25,423 bases of DNA from an uncultured Collinsella sp. (GTDB taxonomy: Bacteria > Actinomycetota > Coriobacteriia > Coriobacteriales > Coriobacteriaceae), in NCBI GenBank assembly GCA_900551205.1, contig URUW01000003.1, forward strand, positions 1 to 25,423. The letters are read 5' to 3'. Of this stretch, positions 1 to 7,978 are shown one piece after another. Under the pieces are notes generated by a model. It did not search any database, was not told the origin of the DNA, and saw only the letters and a list, made by a program, of their open reading frames with translations. Every line of letters begins with the position of its first letter. Position 1 is the stretch's first letter. The position numbers and the translations under genes are program-made.

Positions 1-16
1 GCGCGACAGCTCCCGA

Positions 17-48
17 CGGGCCCGGATCTCGCCATCCGGGCCCGTTTT
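17..48 (+). terminator. Rho-independent terminator of an upstream gene
   Basis: An 11-bp perfect stem (17-27 pairs with 34-44) with a 6-nt loop is followed by TTTT at 45-48. It most likely ends a plus-strand gene that lies outside the window; no coding end is visible in the 16 bases before it. Confidence 0.8.
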
Positions 49-68
49 CCAGGGCCACCTGGAAGCCG

Positions 69-277
69 GTGGGCAAAAAAGTCCAAATATGAGTACTGTC
101 ACCATATTAGTAGCAGCCAAATGGCCCCAAAATTCCGTTCGTTGGGCCAAAACAGCATTGATTTTCGTCCGACAGTGCCATGAATGTGCCTCAAATAAGG
201 CGATTCTGACGTATTGGACCGAAAAATCGCTGCCATCAATTTGGTAACAGTACTCATATTTGCCACTTTTTGCCCAC
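69..277. repeat. 209-bp element with 35-bp terminal inverted repeats (MITE-like)
   Basis: Bases 69-103 and 243-277 are inverted copies of each other over 35 bases with only a few mismatches; both contain the core AAATATGAGTACTGT. The 139-bp interior has no convincing gene: open frames that cross it have no ribosome site and simply read through the arms. The size, the near-perfect ends and the position between a terminator and the nad promoter fit a non-autonomous mobile element or a large intergenic palindrome. No flanking target duplication is obvious. Mobility is inferred, not shown. Confidence 0.6.
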
Positions 278-368
278 TGCCCCTTGGTCCAGGACAATGC
301 GGGCCGCTCGAATCTTGGGGCGGGTCCATTTTCGACTATCCTCAGCTTGCCAGTTCGAAAATGGACCC

Positions 369-404
369 CTGGCTTTACAGCTGTCTTGTCAGCTGTAAAG
401 CCAG
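369..404. promoter_or_regulatory. Probable NiaR operator
   Basis: A perfect 15-bp inverted repeat with a 6-nt centre contains ACAGCTG-TCTTGT-CAGCTGT. Its TGTC and inverted-GACA-like layout resembles the operators described for NiaR in Firmicutes and Thermotogales, as far as I recall them. The cognate repressor gene is the last gene of the operon that starts 46 bp downstream. The right half covers the -35 box of the nadA promoter, so bound repressor would block RNA polymerase. Functional assignment is inference from motif and context. Confidence 0.65.
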
Positions 405-414
405 GTGTCATACT
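386..414 (+). promoter_or_regulatory. Candidate sigma-A promoter of nadABC-niaR
   Basis: TTGTCA at 386-391 and CATACT at 409-414 are separated by 17 bases. Transcription would start near 421, giving a leader of about 29 nt before the nadA ATG. The -35 box sits inside the NiaR-like palindrome. Confidence 0.6.
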
Positions 415-449
415 AAAGCCCCAAGATTCGCCAAAAGAGAGGGGCCTTG

Positions 450-1475
450 ATGGCGCAGAGCGCGAACATGGATGCGTCGGAGCTTGCACGCGATATCGCG
501 GCCGGCCTGGCATCGGCAACGACGGCAACGGAGCGCGCGGCATTGGTGCCCGCAGAGCTCGTCGAGGCCATTCGGCAACTTAAAACCCAACGCGACGCGG
601 TGATCCTGGCGCACTATTACGTGGCGCCCGAGGTCCAGGCTGTGGCCGATTACGTCGGCGACAGCTTCTACCTGGCAAAGCTTGCCAAGAGCCTGCCGCA
701 GCAGACCATCGTGCTGTGCGGCGTGGAGTTTATGGGCGAGAGCGCCAAGCTGCTCAATCCCACCAAGACGGTGCTGTTGCCCGAGCCAGGCGCGGACTGT
801 CCCATGGCGCACATGGTCAAGCGCGAGACGGTCGATGCGGCGCGCGCCGAGTACGGCGACGACCTAGCTGTCGTCTGCTACGTCAACTCGACGGTCGAAA
901 TCAAGAGCTGGAGTGACGTGTGCGTTACCAGCTCTAACGCCGTCAAGATCGTCTCCGAGCTGCCACAGCAGCACATCTTGTTCATTCCCGACCAGAACCT
1001 GGGCCGCTTTGTGGCCGAGCAGGTGCCCCAAAAGCACGTCATCCTCAACAACGGCTACTGCCCGCGTCATCACATCATTACCGTCGAGCAGATCGTCGAC
1101 GCGCAGGAGGCCCACCCCGACGCGCTCGTGCTGGCGCACCCCGAGTGCAAGGCCGACGTCCTGGCCGAGGCCGACTACATCGGCTCTACTGCCGGCATCA
1201 TCAAATATGCCGAGGAGTCGGACGCCAGCGAGTTCATCATCGTGACGGTCCGTGGCGTGCTCTACGAACTCGAGCGCCGCTGCCAGGGCACCGGCAAGAA
1301 GTTCTACTTCCCTGCGGTGCAGCCCACTTGCGTCAACATGGATCTCATCACGCTCGAAAAGCTCGTGCACTGCCTGGAGACGGGCGAGAGCGAGGTGCAG
1401 ATTGGCGTGTCGGACGAGGCCGCCGATCAGGCCAAGCTCACGCTCGACCGCATGCTCGAGTACGCGGCGCGCTAA
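450..1475 (+). CDS. nadA: Quinolinate synthase (NadA)
   Basis: NadA condenses iminoaspartate with dihydroxyacetone phosphate to quinolinate, using a [4Fe-4S] cluster, in the cytoplasm. The 341-residue product shows the family signatures: HYYVAPEVQAVADYVGDS near residue 55, FMGESAKLLNP near 94, VCYVNST near 142, NGYCPRHH near 201 and AHPEC near 229. The three cluster cysteines by alignment with archaeal and Thermotoga NadA are Cys117, Cys204 and Cys294. I chose ATG 450, which has GAGAGGGG at 437-444 five bases upstream; an in-frame TTG at 447 is less likely. It is the first gene of nadA-nadB-nadC-niaR and is probably repressed by NiaR when nicotinate is available. Confidence 0.95.
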   Translation: MAQSANMDASELARDIAAGLASATTATERAALVPAELVEAIRQLKTQRDAVILAHYYVAPEVQAVADYVGDSFYLAKLAKSLPQQTIVLCGVEFMGESAKLLNPTKTVLLPEPGADCPMAHMVKRETVDAARAEYGDDLAVVCYVNSTVEIKSWSDVCVTSSNAVKIVSELPQQHILFIPDQNLGRFVAEQVPQKHVILNNGYCPRHHIITVEQIVDAQEAHPDALVLAHPECKADVLAEADYIGSTAGIIKYAEESDASEFIIVTVRGVLYELERRCQGTGKKFYFPAVQPTCVNMDLITLEKLVHCLETGESEVQIGVSDEAADQAKLTLDRMLEYAAR

Positions 1476-1480
1476 GCCAA

Positions 1481-1511
1481 TGTGACATGAGGGACCATTC
1501 CTTATGCCACA
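1481..1511 (+). other. Imperfect hairpin between nadA and nadB
   Basis: TGTGACATGAGGGA and TCCTTATGCCACA can pair, with mismatches or G-U pairs, around a 4-nt loop directly after the nadA stop. There is no T-run, so it is not an obvious terminator; it might influence mRNA stability or nadB translation. Confidence 0.35.
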
Positions 1512-1515
1512 TTAC

Positions 1516-1525
1516 AAGGGAGAGG
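1516..1525 (+). promoter_or_regulatory. Ribosome binding site that fixes the nadB start
   Basis: AAGGGAGAGG lies six bases before GTG 1532. The reading frame stays open for another 387 bases upstream inside nadA, but only this GTG has a ribosome site and starts the protein just before its FAD-binding strand. Confidence 0.8.
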
Positions 1526-1531
1526 ATTCCT

Positions 1532-2908
1532 GTGGAAACCAAACAATACCCCGATATGGAGTGTGACGTTGTCATTGCCGGTTGCGGCGTGGCAGGCCTG
1601 TATGCGGCTCTCAATCTGCCGACGAGCACGCGCGTGATCATGCTCTCCAAGGGCGCTGTCGACGAGTGCGACTCGATGCTCGCGCAGGGCGGCATCTGCG
1701 TACTGCCCGAGGGTTCTGACTACGATGCCTTCTTTGAGGACACCATGCACGCCGGCCATTACGAGAACCGCCGCGAGAGTGTTGACATCATGATTCGCTC
1801 GAGCCGTTCGGTCATCAACGACCTGCTGGCCATGGGCGTGGACTTTGAGCGCAAGGCCGACGGCAGCCTCGACTTTACCCGCGAGGGCGCACACAGCCGC
1901 CCGCGCATCGCCTTCCATGCCGATATTACGGGCAAGGAGATTACGACCAAGCTGCTCCAGGCTGTCCGCAAGCTGGACAACGTGCAGATTCTCGAACACG
2001 TTGCCATGACCGACATCCTGACCGCCGAGCGCGATGGCGCTGCGGTGTGCGCCGGCGTCGTCGCCGTTCCCGTGGACGAGGATAACTCGGTTCGTCCCGC
2101 CGACGAGCTGGCAAATGCCGCTGAGGGCGTACATGCTGGCAAGCCGTTTAAGATCCATGCCCGCCATACGCTGTGGGCAACGGGTGGTATCGGTGGCGTG
2201 TACGACCATTCGACCAACTACCCGCAGCTCACCGGTGACGCCTGCTACATCGCGCAGGAGCACGGCATCACGATGGAGCACCTGGACTACGTGCAGATCC
2301 ACCCCACGGGCCTGTTCTCGCCGCAGCCGGGCCGCACCTTCCTGATTAGCGAAAGCTGCCGCGGCGAGGGCGCGATTTTGCTCAACGCCGCCGGCGAGCG
2401 TTTTACCGACGAGTTGCAGCCGCGCGACGTCGTCACCGCCGCCATCCGCGAGCAGATGAAGCAGGACGGCGCCGAGCACGAGTGGCTGAGCTTTGCCCCC
2501 GTCGAGCGCGACGTGGTGACCGGGCACTTTGCCAATATTCGTGCGCGCTGTCTGGAGGACGGCCGCGACATCTTGGACGAGCCCATTCCCGTCACACCCA
2601 CGCAGCACTACTTTATGGGCGGCGTGTGGGTCGACAAGGACGGCCGCACCTCGATGCCCGAGCTCTACGCCGCCGGCGAGACGGCTTGCAATGGCGTGCA
2701 CGGCAAGAACCGCCTTGCATCGAACAGCCTGCTCGAGGCGCTGGTCTGGGGTCGTCGCGCCGCGTGGTACATGCGTACCGGCGAGTCACTGGCCGTGGAG
2801 CAGGCCGGTGAGCCCGCGCTTGACGGGCGCCACCGCGCCCTGAGTGCCGATACCCTTGCAATCGATGATTTGGCCCGTGCCGCCGGCACGCAGGCCGTGG
2901 AGGAGTAG
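1532..2908 (+). CDS. nadB: L-aspartate oxidase (NadB), short C-terminus
   Basis: NadB oxidises L-aspartate to iminoaspartate with FAD, supplying NadA. The 458-residue protein begins with the dinucleotide-binding motif VVIAGCGVAGL (glycines 17, 19, 22), has SMLAQGG near residue 49, and ends with the succinate dehydrogenase-like region QHYFMGG and NRLASNSLLE. His359 and Arg394 sit at the same spacing (35) as the catalytic His351 and Arg386 of E. coli NadB. The family is often about 530 residues; here most of the C-terminal helical domain is missing, while the catalytic parts are complete. In anaerobes fumarate is a likely electron acceptor. It starts with GTG and is followed by nadC after three bases. 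Confidence 0.93.
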   Translation: METKQYPDMECDVVIAGCGVAGLYAALNLPTSTRVIMLSKGAVDECDSMLAQGGICVLPEGSDYDAFFEDTMHAGHYENRRESVDIMIRSSRSVINDLLAMGVDFERKADGSLDFTREGAHSRPRIAFHADITGKEITTKLLQAVRKLDNVQILEHVAMTDILTAERDGAAVCAGVVAVPVDEDNSVRPADELANAAEGVHAGKPFKIHARHTLWATGGIGGVYDHSTNYPQLTGDACYIAQEHGITMEHLDYVQIHPTGLFSPQPGRTFLISESCRGEGAILLNAAGERFTDELQPRDVVTAAIREQMKQDGAEHEWLSFAPVERDVVTGHFANIRARCLEDGRDILDEPIPVTPTQHYFMGGVWVDKDGRTSMPELYAAGETACNGVHGKNRLASNSLLEALVWGRRAAWYMRTGESLAVEQAGEPALDGRHRALSADTLAIDDLARAAGTQAVEE

Positions 2909-2911
2909 ACC

Positions 2912-3772
2912 ATGAATCCCATTACCATGAAGCTCGTCGTCGATGATCTGATTCTGCAGGCTCTGCGCGAGGACATTACCTTTGAGGACGTGAGCACGGC
3001 GAGCGTGTGTCCCACGGCGCGTCCCGCCACGGTGGAGCTTATCGCCAAGGCCGATGGCATCATCGCGGGCTTGGATGTGTTCGCTCGCACCTTTGAGCTG
3101 CTGGATCCGCAGAGCTCTGTGTTGTTAGATGTCGCGGACGGCGACGAGGTGCACGCCGGCGACCACGTGGGCCAGGTGCGCGGCGATGCGCGCGTACTGC
3201 TTTCGGGCGAGCGCGTGGCGCTCAACTACCTGCAGCGCATGAGCGGCATCGCTACTTACACGCATCGGATGGCGGCTGCGCTCGAGGGCACCAAGACCGT
3301 GCTTGTCGACACGCGCAAGACCACGCCGGGCATGCGTGTCTTCGAGAAGGCCGCAGTCGAGATCGGTGGTGGCAGCAACCACCGCTATAACCTGTCGACG
3401 GCTGTCATGCTCAAGGACAACCACATCGACGCCGCCGGTGGCGTGGCGCGCGCGATTGAGATGGCGCGCGCCCATGCGTCGTTTACCGCGACGGTCGAGA
3501 TTGAGTGCGAGAACCTGGACATGGTACGCGAGGCCGTGGAGGCCGGTGCCGACATCATCATGTTCGACAACATGACCCACGATGACATGGCTACTGCGAT
3601 TGAGCTTATCGCCGGTCGTGCCAAGACCGAGTGCTCGGGCAACGTAGACGCCGACAACATTCGCGCCCTGGCCGACCTGGGTGTTGACTATATTAGTTCG
3701 GGCGCTCTGACGCACTCTGCGCCGATCCTCGACCTTTCGCTTAAGCACCTGCGTCTGCTGGACGGTAAATAA
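2912..3772 (+). CDS. nadC: Nicotinate-nucleotide pyrophosphorylase (NadC)
   Basis: NadC (quinolinate phosphoribosyltransferase) converts quinolinate and PRPP to nicotinate mononucleotide, CO2 and pyrophosphate. The 286-residue product has the usual length and motifs: TRKTTPGMR around Arg135-Lys136, GGGSNHRYNL with His157-Arg158, LKDNHI, EIECENLDMVREA, and the phosphate-binding end VDYISSGALTHSAP. The start lies three bases after nadB, and its stop overlaps the niaR start by one base (TAATG), so the two are translationally coupled. With NadA and NadB it makes the complete aspartate route to NaMN. Confidence 0.95.
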   Translation: MNPITMKLVVDDLILQALREDITFEDVSTASVCPTARPATVELIAKADGIIAGLDVFARTFELLDPQSSVLLDVADGDEVHAGDHVGQVRGDARVLLSGERVALNYLQRMSGIATYTHRMAAALEGTKTVLVDTRKTTPGMRVFEKAAVEIGGGSNHRYNLSTAVMLKDNHIDAAGGVARAIEMARAHASFTATVEIECENLDMVREAVEAGADIIMFDNMTHDDMATAIELIAGRAKTECSGNVDADNIRALADLGVDYISSGALTHSAPILDLSLKHLRLLDGK

Positions 3773-4317
3773 TGGACGCTCGCGAGCGTCGCCGTGCCAT
3801 CATGGCCGTGCTCGAGGGGGCCAAAGAACCTGTCTCGGGCAGTGCACTTGCCCGCGAGGTGGGAGTGAGCCGTCAGGTCGTGGTTCAGGATATTGCCCTG
3901 CTGCGTGCCGATGGGCACGATATCGTCGCCACCAATCGCGGCTATGTACTACAGGAGGCCCCCAGCAGCCCCGCCGTGCCCACGCGCTTGGTCAAGGTTC
4001 GCCACAGCGTGGAGCAGGCAGGCGATGAGCTCACGAGCATCGTCGACGCGGGCGGCGCCGTGCTCAACGTGATCGTCAACCACCGCGTGTACGGCAAAAT
4101 CACGGCCGACCTGGACATTCGCAATCGTCGCGATGTCGAGCGCTACCTACACGATATCGAGAGCGGCAAGAGCTTTCCCCTATTAACGGTGACGAGTGGC
4201 TATCACTTCCATCGCATTGCGGCAGATGACGAGCAAACTCTCGACGAGATCGAGGCCATGCTCAAGGAGAAGGGCTACCTTGCCGATTTAATGCCCTACG
4301 AGGATGATTTGTCCTAG
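3772..4317 (+). CDS. niaR: NAD biosynthesis repressor NiaR (HTH-3H)
   Basis: This is a niacin-responsive transcriptional repressor of NAD synthesis and uptake genes. The 181-residue protein has an N-terminal winged HTH_11 domain (about residues 5-60, with ALAREVGVSRQVVVQDIALLR) and a C-terminal 3H domain. His78, Glu86, His145 and His147 match the metal-binding set reported for the Thermotoga protein TM1602; His104 is also conserved in type. It overlaps nadC by one base and is the last gene before a strong terminator, so it is probably autoregulated through the palindrome at 369-404. Identification rests on domain order, metal residues and operon context. Confidence 0.9.
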   Translation: MDARERRRAIMAVLEGAKEPVSGSALAREVGVSRQVVVQDIALLRADGHDIVATNRGYVLQEAPSSPAVPTRLVKVRHSVEQAGDELTSIVDAGGAVLNVIVNHRVYGKITADLDIRNRRDVERYLHDIESGKSFPLLTVTSGYHFHRIAADDEQTLDEIEAMLKEKGYLADLMPYEDDLS

Positions 4318-4326
4318 AACACATGC

Positions 4327-4365
4327 AAAAGGAGGCCTCCGCGGCGATGCGGAGGCCTCCTTTTT
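4327..4365. terminator. Bidirectional terminator between niaR and ferredoxin
   Basis: A 16-bp stem built on GGAGGCCTCCGC has a 6-nt loop, A-run on its left and T-run on its right, so it can end transcription from both directions. It lies between two convergent genes. Confidence 0.9.
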
Positions 4366-4404
4366 GTGCACGGTGTACTTGTGAGTGTGCAAGCGGGGGA
4401 GTTG

Positions 4405-4590
4405 TTACTCCTCGACGATCTCGGTGATCGCGCCGGCGGGGCAAGCGTCCTGGCAAGCGCCACAGGCGACGCAGGAGTCCTCGTCAGCGACGGTAGCGAC
4501 GTCCTGGAGCTCCAGAACGCCAGCGGGGCAGGAGTCGACGCAAACGCCACAAGCGATGCACTCGTCGGCATCAATTACGGGATGAGCCAT
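4405..4590 (-). CDS. 2[4Fe-4S] ferredoxin
   Basis: This small electron carrier has two complete CxxCxxCxxxCP motifs: Cys11, 14, 17, 21 and Cys40, 43, 46, 50 of 61 residues. It is the classical clostridial type that carries low-potential electrons for anaerobic enzymes such as pyruvate:ferredoxin oxidoreductase. I chose the ATG at 4588-4590 because AGAGAGG lies just upstream on the minus strand; a longer open frame adds 22 residues that do not look like ferredoxin. It stands alone and converges on the nad operon. Its specific partner cannot be read from the window. Confidence 0.93.
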   Translation of the reverse strand: MAHPVIDADECIACGVCVDSCPAGVLELQDVATVADEDSCVACGACQDACPAGAITEIVEE

Positions 4591-4651
4591 GGTAGTTTCC
4601 TCTCTGTTGACCGACGCTACAGGCGATGCGCGCCGGTTTGATTCGGGCAAA

Positions 4652-4679
4652 AACATACCACGGGAGCGACCGTTTGCAA
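4652..4679 (-). promoter_or_regulatory. Candidate promoter of the ferredoxin gene
   Basis: On the minus strand TTGCAA (4679-4674) and TATGTT (4657-4652) are separated by 16 bases, giving a leader of about 55 nt. This is motif evidence only. Confidence 0.45.
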
Positions 4680-4990
4680 TACCCTCTGGCCGGCATCTTC
4701 ATACCGTTCGCCGAGTATGCCAAGGTTTACTAAAAAACGCGCAGGTGGGGCCGTTGAGCTGCGCAAATGTTAGCTATAGGTGACTTGCAATATTGCGCGA
4801 TTGAGTGTGCTTGCGGAAACCGCATCCCATTATTTGGCCGAAAAACGGGTCGAACTTTCCCCAGGGAAGCCCGGGGCCGCCATGTGCGCTCCCAAGCCCA
4901 AACCTCAGCCATCTCTACATAGATCTCAATAGATCTGCCGAGAACTCAAACAGTGCATCTACCTGCGCATTTGAGAACCTAAACTCTCAG
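4680..4990. other. Intergenic stretch upstream of dnaK, no gene seen
   Basis: About 300 bases without a convincing coding region. A 63-codon open frame at 4805-4996 has no ribosome site and no recognisable protein character. I see AGATCT-CAAT-AGATCT at 4921-4936, a short palindrome, but no classical HAIR (CTTGAGT, seven bases, ACTCAAG) and no CIRCE element. Confidence 0.5.
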
Positions 4991-4997
4991 AGATAAG

Positions 4998-5032
4998 AAA
5001 TCTTATATGAATTGACTTAGATTTTGTATAAT
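4998..5032 (+). promoter_or_regulatory. dnaK promoter region with heat-shock motif shared with clpB
   Basis: AAATCTTATAT, five bases, then GACTTAGATTT runs from 4998 to 5024 and is followed by the -10 box TATAAT at 5027-5032. The same 22 fixed positions recur upstream of clpB at 14201-14227. AAATCT and AGATTT at its ends form an inverted repeat. No good -35 sits at 17 bases; TTATAT at 5003 would give 18. A regulator such as HspR may bind here. Confidence 0.6.
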
Positions 5033-5133
5033 CCGGCCCATAAGGGGATACACTACATCCTGAAAGACAAGCCGAAGCGCCACACGACAGACCGTCGAGG
5101 CGGCGCGAACGCACAAGAGAGAGGGAATTTCTA

Positions 5134-7026
<1,893 letters not shown>

Positions 7027-7028
7027 TC

Positions 7029-7871
7029 ATGTCCGCCCGTAAAGCTCGCACGGAGGCGGCCGCCGCTGGCGCCGCCCCCGTTGACTCTGAGGAGAAGGAC
7101 GTGAAGATTCCCGTAGAGGCCGTCGACGATACCGAGGCCAACGAGGCCGAGGCCGCCGAGGCTGCCGAGAACCAGGTAGAGGATTCCAACAAGGAGGCGA
7201 CGATGACCGAGGACGAGATGGTGGAAGCCGCTATCCGCGCCGGTGAGGAAGCCGCCGACAACGACTTTAAGCTCAAGTTCGAGCAGGCCCAAAAGGAGCT
7301 TGCCGACGTGCGCAGCGAGCTCGATGCTGCGGCAGAGGCCCAGAAGGCCGCCGAGGACAAGGCAAAGGACGCCACCGAGCGTACCGCCCGTCTGCAGGCC
7401 GACTGGGAGAACTTCCGTCGCCGCACCGCCAGCGAGCGTATCGCCGAGCGCGAGCGCGCGACCGAGAAGCTTGTCACCGCGCTGCTGCCGGTGGTCGACG
7501 ATATCGAGCGCGCGATCGACCATGCCCGCAGCCAGGAGCTTGCCGACGACTTTAAGCAGTTCGTCGACGGCGTCGATGCGGTGCATGCCAAGCTGCTCGA
7601 TGTGTTTGCGCACGAGGGCGTTGAGCCCATCGACCCCAAGGGCGAGGCGTTCGACCCGCTCGAGCACCAGGCCGTGGGCCGCGTCGAGGACGCATCGCAG
7701 TACGACGAGACCGTCAACGACGTGTACCAGAAGGGCTACCGCATGGCGGACCGCATCCTGCGCTCCGCGATGGTGACGGTGACTTACGGTGGCGAGAAGC
7801 GCCCCGCACCGGAGCCCGAAGCGGCGCCCGAGGATGCTGCGGCCGACACGGCCGAGAGCACCGAGGAGTAA
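7029..7871 (+). CDS. grpE: Nucleotide exchange factor GrpE
   Basis: GrpE releases ADP from DnaK. The 280-residue reading begins two bases after dnaK. Residues 1-58 are acidic and Ala/Glu-rich, then a long coiled-coil helix (about 80-145) carries the GrpE signature ADWENFRRRTASER, and the C-terminal beta domain has HEGVEPIDP, EHQAVGRVED and GYRMADRILRSAMVTV. GrpE proteins are often about 200 residues long. A second in-frame ATG at 7203 has a perfect ribosome site (AAGGAGG) and would give 222 residues, so the true start is uncertain. A hairpin follows. Confidence 0.93.
   Translation: MSARKARTEAAAAGAAPVDSEEKDVKIPVEAVDDTEANEAEAAEAAENQVEDSNKEATMTEDEMVEAAIRAGEEAADNDFKLKFEQAQKELADVRSELDAAAEAQKAAEDKAKDATERTARLQADWENFRRRTASERIAERERATEKLVTALLPVVDDIERAIDHARSQELADDFKQFVDGVDAVHAKLLDVFAHEGVEPIDPKGEAFDPLEHQAVGRVEDASQYDETVNDVYQKGYRMADRILRSAMVTVTYGGEKRPAPEPEAAPEDAAADTAESTEE
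7191..7205 (+). promoter_or_regulatory. Internal Shine-Dalgarno and ATG inside grpE
   Basis: AAGGAGG at 7191-7197 is five bases before the in-frame ATG 7203. It is the strongest ribosome site in the operon and could start a shorter GrpE without the acidic extension. Confidence 0.5.
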
Positions 7872-7877
7872 TTGAGA

Positions 7878-7909
7878 AGGGCCCCGGGGCAACACCCGGG
7901 GCCCTTTCT
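7878..7909 (+). terminator. Hairpin terminator or attenuator between grpE and dnaJ
   Basis: An 11-bp perfect GC-rich stem (7878-7888 with 7895-7905), 6-nt loop and short TTTCT follow the grpE stop. The weak T-run suggests partial termination, which would lower dnaJ-hspR relative to dnaK-grpE. Confidence 0.65.
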
Positions 7910-7935
7910 GGCCTAGTGCCATATGACAGTATGAG

Positions 7936-7956
7936 CCGCCGCCCGTTGGGCGGCGG
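7936..7956 (+). other. Hairpin just before the dnaJ ribosome site
   Basis: CCGCCGCCC and GGGCGGCGG pair perfectly around a 3-nt loop, seven bases before the AGGAGAGGAG ribosome site of dnaJ. It has no T-run. It could affect translation or mark the 5' end of a processed transcript; this is speculation. Confidence 0.4.
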
Positions 7957-7978
7957 ATGAAACAGGAGAGGAGCTACG

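Larger units (their letters stand above)
309..430. repeat. Nested inverted repeats upstream of nadA
   Basis: Three perfect inverted repeats are packed together. Outer arms of 13 bp are at 309-321 and 418-430; a 14-bp pair is at 322-335 and 355-368; a 15-bp pair is at 369-383 and 390-404. The first two arms abut (321/322), and the second and third pairs abut (368/369). Folded, this would be a three-way junction with 13 unpaired bases (405-417). The third palindrome is the probable NiaR operator; the role of the other two is unknown. Confidence 0.75.

Noticed and set aside
309..430. NAD-sensing riboswitch upstream of nadA
   Set aside because: The stems do not look like the nadA RNA motif, which I know mainly from Acidobacteria, and the best promoter lies inside the last stem, so most of the structure would not be transcribed.
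99..583. Open frames across the inverted-repeat region before nadA
   Set aside because: They cross the repeat arms, overlap nadA or the promoter and have no protein features.
1145..1531. Long upstream extension of the nadB reading frame
   Set aside because: It lies inside nadA, has no ribosome site and does not resemble a protein domain; the frame is open because of high GC. GTG 1532 has a clear ribosome site.
4805..4996. 63-codon open frame upstream of dnaK
   Set aside because: No ribosome site, no recognisable protein character, and it runs up to the edge of the dnaK promoter motif.
4680..5133. HAIR or CIRCE element before dnaK
   Set aside because: I found neither CTTGAGT-N7-ACTCAAG nor TTAGCACTC-N9-GAGTGCTAA on either strand; the nearest TTTGAG/CTCAAA pair has wrong spacing.
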